Positions 1 through 14,433 of a stretch of 64,000 nucleotides of DNA are shown piece after piece; position 1 is the stretch's first letter; each line of letters begins with the position of its first letter. Both the position numbers and the translations under genes were made by a program. The notes under the pieces are model-generated. The model worked only from the letters and a program-made list of their open reading frames with translations, did not search any database and was not told the origin of the DNA. Origin of the DNA: Hoplostethus atlanticus (lineage: Eukaryota; Chordata; Actinopteri; Trachichthyiformes; Trachichthyidae); assembly GCA_034670405.1 (NCBI GenBank), contig JAXDDX010000002.1, positions 5,221,001-5,285,000 of the forward strand, in the 5' to 3' direction.

Positions 1-1587
1 TGTTGAAGGTGGCGCACGCTCAGCCCTTCCCCGGTCTCTCATTGGACAGGAATCTGGAGCACAACACTTGACAGCGGTGTCGTCTGAATTTGAAAGTCAG
101 ACATGTTAGGAGGCAGCCCCCCCCCCCCCCCCCCACACACACACTTTTTCTTTTAACAAGAGTCATAAATCTGTAATGAGCACAGAGAGGATGCATATTT
201 TATTTACTTTTTTGAAGACGTGATCCCCCCCCCCCCCCCCGCTTCATATTGATGCACTCTCATTCTCCCGTTTTTTTTATTCCAAAACAAGGTTTAAAAC
301 TGTGAGTCTTACCGTTGTTTCTGTTGCTCGGGTCTCTCTGAACATCAATATGTAATTAAAGTTAGCAAGACTTTTGCAGCGCTAGGTGATGAATCAGATG
401 TAATTAAGCGTGAGCATGAGTAAGACTGTCATGATTACTGAAAACATGTCGGCAAGCGTGCCAGTCTGTCAGCAACGATGCTTCATGAAAAATTGATGCA
501 GTGAATCTTTATTTATTTAGCAATTACAATAGAATTTCAAACGCATTGTATTTCTAAACTAGTCACCGGCATGCTGCACTATGGGCAGAAAGTTTCCCTG
601 TACCCTCATCCTGGGGCCACGAGCGAAACAAAGTAACACTGAGTGGAGATCGTACAGTACCAGCTATTGTACCAGCCGAGCAGAGAGACAGAGACAGACA
701 GAGAGACGAGGAGATGGGCTGGAGGAAAGCAGCTAAACCAGGCCAACAGAGGACAAGAGTAATGGAGTCCCATTCATCACACTCTGCCAGGCTGGAATCC
801 TGGGAAGGACAGGGGAAGGAGAGCACAGGAGCAGGGGAGCAGAGGTGAGGAAAGGTGGGGGAGAATCGGGCAGGGTGAGGGGGGTCGGGTGGGTGTTGGC
901 GTTGTGGGGGGAATTGGGGAAGGGGAGGTGATCGCGCTCGTGGGTGGAGGGTTGGTAGTCACTGATGTGCGTGTGTGTGTGGTTGGAGAAGGGGTGTGTG
1001 TGTGTGTGTGTGTGTGTGTGTCCGACCTTGAGTCTGATGGAGTGGCTGGTGTGGCGGAGGTGATGAGAGGCCCCAGGGGGAGACGGGTAAGGGTGATCAG
1101 TGGCAAACAACCTCCTGCCACCCAGACACATTAGAGGCACACATACACACACGCGCTCATAACACCGAAAACCTTTCTCTTTAGGATGGAAAGCAGAGGT
1201 CAAACCGAAAATAAGCCACCTCCACCTCTTTCGGTTCCCTCTCCAACTCCCCCTCTCTCTCTCTGCCTCTGTCCCTGTGTCTCTCTCCCTCTCTCTCTCT
1301 CTCTCGCTCTCTCTCTCCTTTACATATGTGTATATTTATCCTCGCTATGGGACCAGGCTGGGTGAAGAGACTAATTAGGACTAGAGAGCATTGTGTCTGC
1401 CTGGTCCACCTTCAGCTGACAGTCTTAACTGGAGTTTGACTTTGGCTTTGTCAGAGCAACCCTTAGTGTGCACACAGATTCTCAAAGACGTGTGCACACG
1501 CACACACACACACACACACACACATCCTCACATTCAGCCATTTGGGCCTATGGGAGTGGAACGCCCCATCACATCTTAACTTGGCCC

Positions 1588-1631
<44 letters not shown>

Positions 1632-2189
1632 CTGCTTGATGAGGGCCAGGAGGACGTGCGATGCATCTCAACACCCTGGTTAAACAGATATTTATGTGTT
1701 TATGATAAAAAAAAAAAGGAGAGGGAGGGAAATAGAGATGTATTCCCCACATTCATCCGTGGATTAGTTGTTGTATGGGATAAATTATTTATTAAAACCG
1801 CAGCTTCAAAAAAAAAAGGAACATCTGCCTCTTTCATGTGGTGCTGGCGAGGTGCCAGGTTGCATGGTGGTATGTGAGGCTGGTCGGAGGGCCTTTGTCT
1901 TGTCTCGTTGTCATTTTCTGACAGAAGAGGGGGGCTCTTCTAGGGCAATGGGTCCCCAACTTTTCTTTTTTCCTTAGGGGCCCTCTAACTCCCAATGGAT
2001 AAAATCTGTGCCTCTCCACTCCCCAGTGTAGGTGGGACTATGTGGAACGGGCACCATTCAAACACATTAGTTGTAAGGTTAAGTTTTAATTTAACTTTTA
2101 AGGCCAGCAATAGGTTTGTTGAAAGAGATATACACTGAAAAACATGTCCTTAACAAGTTATTTAGGTTAGTATTATATAGTTTCCTTTA

Positions 2190-2381
2190 AAACAAGTGAT
2201 AAAAAAGTGATGCGATGAGATTCAAGAACTTTCCTGAAACAAGTGACAGTCAATGACGGATCACTCCACCAGCATCAGGATCATGTTACTGAATTCAGGA
2301 TTAGTATTTCTTAAACAAGTTGATTTCCATTGGAAACAAGTGGAATCGTCTCACCCCACTGGCACATTTATTCACTTGTTT
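2190..2381. repeat. interspersed-repeat-like region with AAACAAGT motifs
   Basis: AAACAAGT occurs four times on the plus strand (2190, 2237, 2313, 2334) and once inverted (2374-2381), within AT-rich sequence. The pattern suggests an old interspersed element; I cannot name the family. Confidence 0.45.
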
Positions 2382-3830
2382 TAAGAAAAGATTAATAAAT
2401 GACTTTTAATTTACATTGTAAGGATCAACAAACCCTTTCATCAAAATGAATTAAATGTGATGAGTATAATAAATAAAAGCACAATGCAAAATATGATGTA
2501 TTAAATGTTGGGATTTCTTTGGTGATACAAGCATGGAGATACTTTTACTTCAGCATTTTGCATTATGTTCATGCTTTTTTCATATTTTAGATATGAATGC
2601 TTCCAAAGTATTTTAGCATCTGAACATTTCAATATTTTTTACTTCCTCTATTCTTAAAGGATTTAGATTACTCTCTACTGCACCATATAATGGCAAATTT
2701 ATGATTTACATTTCACCCATTTATCACCCAACTATAGAGTTGAAAAAAAGAGTTCTAGATTGAATAAAAGAGTTGTAGATTGAACTGAATGCCACCGATG
2801 TATCTGTGAAAAAGCCTTCTCACATGCAAGTGGATAATGTTGCACTTTATCAATTACCAAATTATCCTTTTTTATTTCCAATTTCATCCCTTAATAACTT
2901 CAACCAAATTCAGCAATGTAATGTTTGGCAGATAAAAACTTCAATTCTTGTTTTCTCTCCAAATATTTAATTTTAGGTGGAGAGAAAATAACAAATCTAG
3001 TTTTAAGCATAGATACTAATTGTACGCGCTTTGGAAATTGAATTGGTGTCACCCCTAAAACGCTCCCCAGCTTGTCTCGACTTTACAATGATATTTTTCC
3101 GTGTGCTGTGGAACCGGAGGGATGCTGGCTCTATCTGCAGTTACAAAATCAACAAGAACACTTTCAGATGCCCTCTGGGAGCCACATATTAGCATCCTGT
3201 CACGTTTTATATGACATTTCAATTTTTACTGTGCTGCCAGAGAGAGAGAGAGAGGGGGGGGGGGGGGGGAAAGGAAAACAGACAAAGAAAAGCAGGTGCA
3301 ATTTTAGCACAGCAGCACTGAGCAGCAGCCACTTGTGGTTCAGACTCATTTTGTGGTGTGATGGGATATATGCTGCTACATTATAGCTGTTAGGTTTATC
3401 ATTTTTATGGCGTAACCCAACAGGGAGAACAATGTGATCGGAGGTTAAAACAGTCTCAAATGGCTCTCTCTATTTCCACCCAGTAGATATAGGACAGATA
3501 TTTGAGTCCATAGTAATAGGCTAAGTCCTCAGTGACCTCTCTCTTGTTTAGCTCTAGGCCTTGGGTCAGTGAAGAACAAACTGTCTTTGCAAAGTTTACA
3601 ACTGCTCAGTTTGCACTTTTGCATTCACTCTGCTATGATGCTATCTCTCTGGGAAAAGAAATGGGAGCAGAGTCGAGAGTACGGAGACATGCATCTTTCC
3701 TTTGTTTAATATTTAATAATGTGTTTAAAGGACTTTACCACATTTGTTTACCGCAATTTACCACCAAGTGCAATGTGGTTAGCCTGACTTGGCTTTTTCT
3801 GTGTGTCTGTGTGTGTGTGTAGGTGTGTAG

Positions 3831-3873
<43 letters not shown>

Positions 3874-5435
3874 CCAGGGTTCTCTCTGGTGTCACTGAAG
3901 GTTGTTTCTCCTTAACACATGCAAACAGCTCACATCACTTTAATGAGCCTTCCCCCTCTCTCCCCTGATGGGAGCACTCCCATGGTGCAGCCTGCTCCGT
4001 GTACTTATACACAGGTTGGCTCAGCGGTGCACTGATGAGTGCATGGCTGACATGTCGTATCACTCACACACACATACAAACAATGATGCAAACTCTGGAC
4101 ATCACCACAACAGATGCATTTTTTTTTTGTCTTTACACAGCACAGATACAATTAAAACACGCAACTCCCCGCCAACAAAAGGCAGAACACACTAAATGTT
4201 ACTGCTACCCAGATGATGAGAGTTAATTGATGTCAGGGAGTTTCTTCCTCACATAGAAACCTTTCTCTTTCGCAGGATACACAGATTGTCTCAAATACAG
4301 AGTGGTACACTGACTTCTTCCTGAACTCACGTCTCACTGTTGAGTGGCACTGTGCTACAGCGCTGCAGATTAAAGGGTGGTATGGTGGGGGGAGGGGGGT
4401 AGACAGACAGACAGATGAGAGTGATGTATTTTGCACCGGCCTGTTGGTCGTAGGACATTCTAATAATAACTTGTAACAGAATCTATTTTTTCTATCAAAC
4501 CACAACTGAAGCTGTGAAACTCTACTGCATTTAGTGTTTTCATATATTCTGCTTTCATTTACTGTCACTGCTCCCATTTGTATCCTTTCTAATGACCATT
4601 AAGTTAAAATCAATTGAGGATGTAAAATGCCGCTACTGAATTTATTAACTTATTAACTTATTTACTGTATTTATTTACTCTTTATTTGTACAATAAATGT
4701 CCAGGAATTATTCTTGATGCTGTTGGTGCAAGGAGATGATGACAATTCACATAGTGACATATCTATACTACATACAGGCAGACATGGTACAGGGACGAGA
4801 GGAAATGTAGTACAAGGGAATGTGTATGCAGGACATAAAATAGACAGTAAACTATACACATCAACACACACACATATATATATATATATATAATATATTC
4901 TATGTACATTCAGCATTCTGTTAGATGAAATCTTCTATAATGAATGTTTTCTGTCATCCTGCCTTAGTGACAATTAGGAATACATAGCCTGAACTGGCAG
5001 CAGATCTGCCGTAACATGCCAGCATATCACATCCCAGATCAACCTACAGTTGCAGCCGTTAAAACACATGATGCTAAACTCATCAGGCAGGCTTATTACT
5101 GTATCTGTCTGAATGGTTCAAGCCGTAAAGCATCATCCATCAGAACATTGTTGTCGGACGTGCTGGGATTTGTAGCATACTTTGAGCATTAATATAGCCG
5201 CAACTCTAGCCAACTCAGAGCAGAGGCCTCATAGATTTCATTTTATTAGCCTAGCCTTCGGGTTTCCAAACAAACCCACTTAGTCTCTCTGACAGACACT
5301 GGAAGAGACAGACAGAAATACAGGCCCTAAGTCTCCTGTAAAGACCCACCTCCTCCTGAGAGCCGGTCAGGACTGGAACACCATGTTCTCAGCACGTCGT
5401 ACATGTGAGCTATTGGTTGCCGCACGCACACGCAT

Positions 5436-5471
<36 letters not shown>

Positions 5472-7476
5472 CACAAGGAATCGCAAAAATAATTAACATA
5501 GAACGAGAACTGCATTTGGAGAGCATAAAAAAAATCAGAGTCCTTGATTTAACCTATTATGCAAGTGATGTATCCACTCTGGAGGCTGTGTAAAAGTGTG
5601 TGTCTTAGTAAGATCACCTCTACCAGTTCTAATATTTCCCCATTTCGTCCCCAGATACAGTTGAATCTCAAAGTCAAGTTCTGATCCCTGAAACATACAC
5701 AAAGACTACTGTGTGTCTGTTGTACGCCGCTCTGTGCAAACTTTTGACAGGAATTGAACAAGCCTCTTTTGACCTTGACAATGATCTGTGAAAGCCCCTC
5801 TCTAGTCGTCGTTCCGTGTAGCAACTTCCTGCCTATCAGCGATGACATTACAGGCTAAGACAAACTCGCTCAGAGAGTCAAGGTCACCGCGGTAAGGAGA
5901 GCAAGCGCTTTTAGAAGTTATCCTCTAATCCATTACGGGATATAATATAGTTTTTTGAGTCACACAGCAAGACCAGGTGTTCAGATCAACCTTATCTAAT
6001 AGCTGTGGTGTGTGTGTGTGTGTGTTTGTGTGTATATTAGGTTCCATTATAAGAACAGGTTGCCTGGCTCCATATGTGCGCAGTGTGCGGGGGAGCTGGG
6101 AAAACAAGGCTCTCCATGGCCCTCCGTGTTATTGCTACCTCCCGCCTCCCCTCGCCTTGTTTGAAGACAGGAAATAGGAGTCAGACCGCAGTCCGAGGGG
6201 CATGTGGCAATGGTTTATACTCTGATGACCTCTGACCTATCCCCTCCACCCCCGTCCTCTCTCTCACACCACTCCCTTGTCCCTCAAACACTCTCCCCTG
6301 AGCCCGGGCCCGAAAATACAGCGGCCTGACCCGGCCCAGCCTGGTTCGGCTCGGCCTAACCCAGCCTAGCACAATAGACCCCGCACCCTGAGATTTGTTT
6401 GAGCGAGCAATGAAAAACAGATGGACTCAGAGGAAAGGATTTGGGGAGAGGAGGAGAAAGGGAAGAAGAAAGAAAGGGAGTCTTGTAAAATATTTGCGAA
6501 GAAAAATAACCCAGGGACGCTGTCTAATTATATCTATTTGTCTTGTGTGGTTTTTCTGGGGAGGCCATGTGGTCTCCCTGCCTACTCCATGGTTCATTTT
6601 TCACATTATCTGATCCTGGATGGAGAGCAGAAAGAGGAGGGCGGGCTGTGGGGGCTGGATGGGGGCAATGGGGGGTGTTTTTGGGCTCAATGGGGGACTT
6701 TTGCTGGGGTGGGGGGGGGGGGGGGGGGGCTAGCTCCTAGGAGGGAATTGTGGTAACGGTCTCTGGGGTCCAGGGGGTTTTGTGTCTATGACTGCTCCAC
6801 TGTCTTCTTCTGGTCTAATGATAGGGATTATTCATAGTTTTACTTTTATAGTCTAACAATGTCCATCCATCTTCATCAATAACACAGCTGTTGCTGTGCA
6901 TGCTGTCTTTCTAGAAGAACGTAGGTAATATCTCACTGGGTGGCCAGCTGAGGTTATGCCATCGGCTCTTGATTTCGCTCAAGTTTTTATTAGTTAAAAT
7001 TTATTTCATAATAAATGTCCTTTCCTTTGCCAACTTTTTAAAAAGCCCCTGCTATTGTTATGCTATAAATTGACCGAGCATGATTGCACCACTGGACTTT
7101 TACTGGTAATAGATAGCCCTCCTTGTTACGCCCCCTTTTCTCTTCCAAGCATGCCCACCAACCACATCCAGCCACAACAAGTCTGCGTGTTTATGTCCTC
7201 ACTCACCCAGCCACTCTCTATCACTCTCTGTCACCTCATTCTGTCTAGATCCGTCCTGTCCCTGCCTGTCAGTCAGTCAGCAGGCAGCTCGTTGACTGTT
7301 GCATGACTTCTTAACTTCTTCACTTTGTTTCAATAAGAGGGGATTGTAGATTTTAGATTGCCTGCGTAGTTTGCGGTCTCTTTCTCCCCCCCTCTCAGTA
7401 TTCTCAAGTTCTCAACCATCAAAAGTTGAAAAGGAAGAGCTCTTCATGGTGGGTGACGGCGTTAATTAGGATGATA

Positions 7477-7501
7477 ATGATGTCACTGCTGGTGACATCA
7501 T
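7477..7501. promoter_or_regulatory. CRE-like palindrome
   Basis: Perfect 10-base arms ATGATGTCAC / GTGACATCAT around a 5-base loop. Each arm contains TGATGTCA or TGACATCA, one base from the CREB/ATF site TGACGTCA. It lies in the mctp1 intron, 440 bases before exon a. Confidence 0.3.
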
Positions 7502-7842
7502 CACAGTGTGCCAGCCAGCAGAACAAAAGAGGGCTCTGCCCGGTCCTCCTAGCTCTCTTGGCAGCGACGAGAGAGAGAGAAAGAGCGCCCAAACATTGAT
7601 GTATCCATTCGGCTTTCAGTTCAATTCTGCCTCTCTATTCACATATTCAAATTTTCCTGTGTGCTTTTGTAAGGAGGAAAACATTTTGATTTGTTCTGCC
7701 GACTTTATATCTCTATTACTGCCTGGAATGAAAGCACTCCGTCAGTTCAAGCAGGATATCTGGTGATTTGGCTCCCCTCTTCAAGTCTTTGACGCTATTT
7801 AAAATGTATTGTTTTCCTAAAGACGCCTGTGCCCAGCCTCTG

Positions 7843-7885
<43 letters not shown>

Positions 7886-7941
7886 TCCCTCGCCCTTACT
7901 TTCTTTCGCTCCTGCCTGCAACTCTATCTGTCCTCTTGCAG

Positions 7942-8051
7942 GACTCAGAGAGAAAGGGCTTCATGAACAAGCTGTATGCCATTCAGGACGTGTGCATCAG
8001 CGTGCAGAATGCGCTGGATGAAGTGGCCTCCTATGGCGAGAGGATAAAGAA
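7942..8051 (+). CDS. mctp1: mctp1 exon a (cytosolic helix before last membrane segment)
   Basis: The acceptor follows a long CT tract (about 7844-7940, ending cttgcag); the donor is gtgagt at 8052. There are 36 codons plus 2 bases, beginning [18 protein letters not shown] and ending GERIK. This is the segment before the second membrane span. Confidence 0.93.
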
Positions 8052-9384
8052 GTGAGTCGTAAGCTCGCTCCTCGGCACCTGGCCCACTCTGCTCGGCTCT
8101 GCTCCGCTCGTCCCAGTGTTGTTCTGCGGTGCCAGGTTGCCCCGCTTCCCCTTGCCAGCCCAAGTCGAAACTCAGCACTGCTGTTAGGAAATGCTGCCAG
8201 CGTGACACCCAGCCCTGGGAGACAGACAAACAGGCTGTCTGTCTGTATATCCGTCACGTCTTACTTAGCCCTGCATGACCCCCAGTTAGCTGAAACACAC
8301 ACACACACACACACTGCACACACACATACACATGAGCAAACACAAACACACACACACACACACACACAAAACCACGCATTTGCACACACACATACATATG
8401 CACCCCAGACGCTCACATTCCCTCAGATGCATACAAGGCATAGAGAAGGCAGAGAATTTTATTTGGATTGAAAAAAAAAAAATGTGCCTGGCAGGTTTTT
8501 TTTCAGGCACAGTTGAAAGCATTTGAAATTAAATTGAAGTGCATATGACTTTTTCTGTAAAGTTTTCATTTTACTGATGATATACTCTGTATTGCATTGA
8601 ATCAAAGTCCATTTTCACCCTGCAACACTGACCCGTAATGCGGGTGAGGTTACTGCGGTTCTGTTCCCTACAGCTCCGGTAGGTGTAATGAATTGGTAAC
8701 CAGGCCAGCGCAGGTCCAGTCCAGTCCAGTCCAGCTTGTTTCGGTTCAAAAGTATTAAAATGCCCTCTATGACTCCTATCTCTCTCCTTTTGGCTGGAGC
8801 GAAGTCTGCTGTGTCTCCTTACTTTTGACATTCACCCTTTTTCCCCTCTGTTTCCAGCACTTTTAACTGGACCGTGCCTTTCCTAAGCTGGCTGGCCATT
8901 GTGGCTCTCGGCGTGGCCACCATCATCATCTACTTCATCCCTCTACGGTACATCGTGCTAGCCTGGGGTGAGCAAAGTCTTCTCGCAGTCCATTATTAGG
9001 CTTAGAAGAACATTTCTCTCCAACAAAATCTCTACTGATTTTACTGTTTTACTGATTGGGCATTGAACATTGCTTCCTGCCTCTGTATTGTGAGAACAAG
9101 CATGGAAAAGTTAATAACACGTTTCAGTTGAATACACAGTACACTCTCAGGGACTGGAAAGAAAGGGACAGAAAATCTTGTATGTAATGCTTCCTTCTTG
9201 GGCTTGAAAGACATACAGCAGGCATGACTTTGAGCCTTTAATGATATACTGCGGTATACATTTACTGTAGATGGAAGCAGAAAGAGAGAGCGCAGCAGGA
9301 TGGAAGGCTTTAGCGACGTACAGTGCTGTACGCGCTGATAAGCTTCCCTTCCTCTCCGCTCTCATCTCTTTCCTATCTGCGCCC

Positions 9385-9421
<37 letters not shown>

Positions 9422-10076
9422 CTCTGCAGGGGTGAATAAATTCACCAAGAAGCTGCGAGACCCCTACACCATCGATAACAACGAGCTGCTAGATTTCCTG
9501 TCCAGAGTGCCCTCGGACGTACAAGTGGTGGGTGAACTTCACACTTTCATCTTCCCCCTCTTGTTTTTCCATCTCTCTTACTTCCCCCGTCTGTCGGTCT
9601 CGGACGTGGGCAAGGGCAAGGGCTCCTTCTATTATCTCTTCTCTCTCTCCTAGCTCCGTCTCTTTTATCTGTCTCGCTCCTCCTCTCGGCCCCCTTGCTC
9701 GGTTCACACAGATCACCGTTGTACTGTTTACCTACAGTGAACCGACTTTCCGCCGAGACATTTAATCTAATTGTTTCAAAATCCTTTTCTGTGTTTTTCC
9801 TATTAATAGCTTCCTGATCTAATTCAATTTCCATACAGTACTGGAACTAGGTAATAAGATAACAAGGTTAAGTGAGTTTAGTGCCCAGCATATAACGAGG
9901 CTGATTGACTCCATACACACTCACACACACACACGGTTAGCTGTTGTGCCGGCTATGTTAGTAATTAGAACAGAGTGTAAACCAACAGTTAACCAGCCTC
10001 ATGCGGTTTTGCTTCTACATTAACCGTGAGATCAGATTAACTCTGTGGCTGAAGAGTGAGGACGCTTCGTTAGGTG

Positions 10077-10111
<35 letters not shown>

Positions 10112-12160
10112 GGGGTGCTGGTGTGTGTCTGCATGTTAACTCTCCACCGTGCAGCGCTGCCTAGGACAAGGTGCTGTTTAAACTGCAATTAAGCGGCAGC
10201 TTGTGAAAGTCGTTGTGTTATCCAACACTGATGGTGTCCGCTGTGGCCGTTAAGCCCTGCTGTGCTGAGTACAACACACACACACACACATGCATGCACG
10301 CGCACACACACACACACACACACGCATGCAGACTGAGGCTGAACTAGCTGGGGCCTCTGATCCGACCAATCCCCTGCCACATCAGCGCCGACACACTTCC
10401 TCTTTGATCGCTTGTTGCCCGCGACCTCTTTCATCTTTACAGGGTCATAATCCTCGCTCCCCTACCCACCCCCGGCCGACCCCCACCTCCCACCCCCCCC
10501 CGATGTTCTCCCCTGTCAGCCCCTGTGCAGTTTAACAGTTTGGGGCCTGCTACAGTGATAGACACTAGGCAGGTAGCCATCAGCACAAATGAGCCCAAGC
10601 TGTCCCCTCTGGTGAAGTGCAGCCACCTTACACACCTGGAGCCTGGAGGGCCGGAGAAGTGGAGGGGCCCAGGCCCAGCAGGTACGCGGCCTTTACAAGG
10701 CCCCTAATGAGGGCCTGCTGGCGGGGGAAGAGGGGGGCGGGGGGCGGACATGCTGGTCTGGTCTAGTGCTCCTGGTGCTCGAGCGGTGCCTACTGTATAA
10801 GTAACACTGCAACTGCTACTGTAACTGTTATTGCTGCAGCTGCTGGAACGGTAATTGTTGCCAGGTTTCAGTGACAGTTTCAGGACTCACGGAGTAATGA
10901 GGGTGAAAGACCAAGGGAGAGGGGTAAGAAGAGGTTTTTGGAAAAGAGAAAAGACAGATGGGGTAAAGAGAGAGGGGGAGAAGGAAGGAGGAAGGAAGGA
11001 AGGTAACGGTGGAGCTGATTGCTGGAGTTGATTTGATTGTTTAGGAGAAGGGAGTCCCAAGAACTACTATTAGGAAGTAGGAGGTAGAGCAGGGAGGGAT
11101 GGGAAATCAAGCTTTAGCAATGGAGGACAGATTTGTAAATAAAGGAGAAGGGGTATTGAAATACATCTTTGCGTCAGAGATGAGGGAGGCCGATCACTTT
11201 CTGAACAGGTTCGTTTTCAGGGAGGAAACTTGTTGTGAGGACATTGGCTAAAAACGGACCAGAACGTTCTGCTCTGCGTTCCCCCCCCCCCCCCCCCCCC
11301 CCACACCCCACTGCCTCCGGTGGTGGGTTCACCTCATTGCCTGCCCTCCGCCTTTCTGGGTCACACAGGGCCCGTGGGGACTAGGCCCCCGAGGCTCCGG
11401 GATGTTACAGAGAGGTGCCGGGGTCCAAACGGGGCGTCCCCCTCATGGGCACGTGTCCATGGCACCCGCTGGCATTGGTTCAGAGGCCCACTACGCCTGA
11501 CACCGTGGATGAGTAATGAAGTGCTATTTCAGGGCCCCGGTGTGACCTAACACACACACACACACACATATATACAGATCATCTCCCAGCGCAGTGGGTT
11601 TGGGCCAGTTCGGTGTTCCGCGTCATTTGGAGGTGCTTCGGTGCAGCCAGAACTGATGAGGTTCTAATGACTTTATATACAAAGGGCAGCCACACTGGGC
11701 CACAGTCCATCATACTGTATACTGCTGCCTCGCACCTCAGCGTCACCGCGGAACAGCTTTTGGACTCACCCTCCATCCCATCCCCTATAGTGTATATATA
11801 TATACGTGTGTGTGTGTTTTGGAGACCTTGCATCCAGCAGCAAGGAGGCCTCTCCACCTGAAGTCCTGTAGAGAGGGGCGGTGTGTACGAATCGCGTCCC
11901 CTCAGCGCTCATCAACGGTAACGTGAGCTCTCTCACAGGAGCTACACACGGGGCCTTGTAAACCCGGCTCTCCACATACTCTGACACCGGGCCCCTAACA
12001 GCTCTGTCAAACCTCCTTTACAGACCGGATCCCCCGGTGGTGTACGGGTACTGCAATCGGCAGAGGAAACGGTGTGTCACGTCCACACTGAGTTACCTTT
12101 TTTTAACCAGCTGATCAGTTTACCGAAGTTGCTTTTTCACCACCCCCGTAAGCTGTAAAC

Positions 12161-12192
<32 letters not shown>

Positions 12193-13652
12193 ATCCTGTA
12201 CCTGGCTGGGATGCTATGCCAGGGAAAGCTATCTTCACGCTCGTTACGGGGGGAATCCTTCATGTCCTTCTAAACGAGGCCAAACTGAGCACCGTTATAG
12301 TGCTAAGTATTCCCTACCTGGCGTTTGGGACGTGTCGGCGCGCTAGCATGTTTTACGACGCCATTAGCCATGTGAGCTAGGGAGTGCATAAGGAGGGCCA
12401 AGGCAATTAGCATGCCAAGTGGTCCTTTATGATCGGCGTAAAGTAACAGGATCAACCCCGGAGTACAGGAATAGACGCGCATTTCCAATTTAGCTTTCTA
12501 ATGGACGCCGGGGAGCCGGGGGTAATATTTTTAGGCAGCATTTATGTTGGAGATAACCCTGATTGGACGCGCGGGGGGTTAAAAGGTCAAAGGCAGGATA
12601 GTTAGAGGTTGAAACGTTGCCAGACACAATCACTCACATCCACCTCTCTCTGCCGAGCCAGAGGTCTCTCTCTCTCTCTCTCTCTCCCTCCCTTTGTCCT
12701 TCCCTCCCTCTCTCACTTTCATGACAAATTTAAACATTTTCACCGCAAGTGGCCAATTAGTCACTATTCAGCGGGCGCCGTACCGCAGCACCTACCAGGG
12801 GAAACTTTCCTCACTTTGCGCGTGTGTGTGTGTGTGTGTGTTTTTTTTTTTCTTCTTCTGTTTACTAGCTTATGTCACTGTGACGTGCTTTTTTCTCCCC
12901 CAACAATAGACATGAGTGCTGAATCCTCCGATCTGTGGGTGTCTGAACTGTGTACAATTGTTTTTCTCCGGGAGCATTTAATAACCCTTATGCTAGGTTA
13001 GGCATCCAGAAGATGAAACCAGCTGAGTTTCCCTCCTCCTGTGGAAACGGCTAGAAACAGAATAGCGTAGTATCATTAAAACGTTGCTCCCCTTTTCCTT
13101 TCTTGACTTTTATTTATTTACTCGCCTATTTGCCTCTTTTGCTCAGCGTCACCCACCTTGGTCTCGCCTCGTCTTGTCTGCCCACCCCGGCATCATCATC
13201 AAAAAAAACGCTGTCAAAAGGTTCAGTGGGAGGGAGGGAGGGAGGGAGCGAGAGAGAATGAGAGCCGGGTCCCGGGACGCTTTGTGTATAACACCGTTAA
13301 ACGAAGCACTCGGCGGTACACGGCGCCCCTTCAGCAGAGCGCACTTCAAAAGCCTGTTTTTTTTTTTTTCAGTTGTACTGTCAACATTTGGGAGAAAAGA
13401 GGAGAGGAGAGGAGCGAGGGTGGAGCAGCCTTTGAGCAGCGCTGGGTCTTTACCCACCGCCTCTCCTGTCGATGTTCCCTTTGAGCTCCCTACTCTCGCT
13501 ACCAAATTGCTTATAAGCTCGACGCGTTACCACACTTTCTACTCTCACCCTATTCCACTCGCTTTTATTTTGTCAACGTCCCACTTTCTCCTTGCCCCCT
13601 TTTCCCATTCCTCTGACTTTAACTAGCTCTTGCTGTTTGCATACGCTGGGTG

Positions 13653-13689
<37 letters not shown>

Positions 13690-14394
13690 AGGCAAGGTGA
13701 GCGGGGAGCCAAGGGTATAGCGCCAGGCAGGCCTGTCACCTGGAAGGTGGAATTGAACTTGTGACGTGTGAGCCCCCCCGTCTCTCGGCTGGCAGCTCTT
13801 CACAGAGAAACTCTCGTGTGATTGAGATATTGTTGTTCCTTCCCCCCTTTCTTTTGTTCTTCCCTTCCCTCCATGAGAAAAAAAAACAAAAAAACCCTCC
13901 TTTCTCCTGACATGCAAACTTTTTCTTTCTTCGCATGCACTTACAAAGGTATATATATATATTTTTTTTGTCGGGATAGGAATGTCAACATGCAGCATTA
14001 AATTGCTGTCTTCCTTTTTGCTGTTGTAGGCGTTTGACCGTGCGATGATGTCCACGTGATCCCCAACAATACGCGTCCCACTTTGAGGATCGGAGGCGGC
14101 TTGTTTCAAGCTTGTTTGAGTAGCAAACGATGAGTGAGAGCGCTTGTAATACGGACATAAAAAATAACATTAGGATACCAGTTGGCGGATTGTTGCGAGG
14201 CAGATGCAGTCTTGTAGCTACGCCGCGTGCAGATGTGCCGTTACTCACTCGCTCGGTCGTGAGTGAATTAAACCTTTCATCCATTCACCCACTTGTTCAT
14301 CGATGGACACACCGTTGTCAGTGATCGCAATCTATGTGGGCACGCTGCCAGGACTGTCATGGTTCCCTAAGCACACATAATGAAACTACCGACA

Positions 14395-14433
<39 letters not shown>

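Larger units (their letters stand above)
1..7941 (+). other. mctp1 intron (or upstream part of the gene)
   Basis: I found no exon I can support. The stretch holds poly-C tracts (about 117-134 and 226-240), (GT)n/(CA)n repeats (about 996-1021, 1500-1523, 1591-1629, 3836-3870, 5438-5469), CT-rich sequence (about 1249-1320), a run of G (about 6706-6729), a repeat with five AAACAAGT motifs (about 2190-2381) and a CRE-like palindrome at 7477-7501. Open frames here are driven by the repeats. Confidence 0.6.

Noticed and set aside
1..7941. Search for an upstream mctp1 exon
   Set aside because: No frame with C2-domain or first membrane-segment sequence and proper splice sites was found, so the preceding exon is placed outside the window.
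13084..14109. 180- and 178-codon frames on opposite strands
   Set aside because: Low-complexity composition, no recognisable protein, inside the mctp1 last intron between phase-matched exons.
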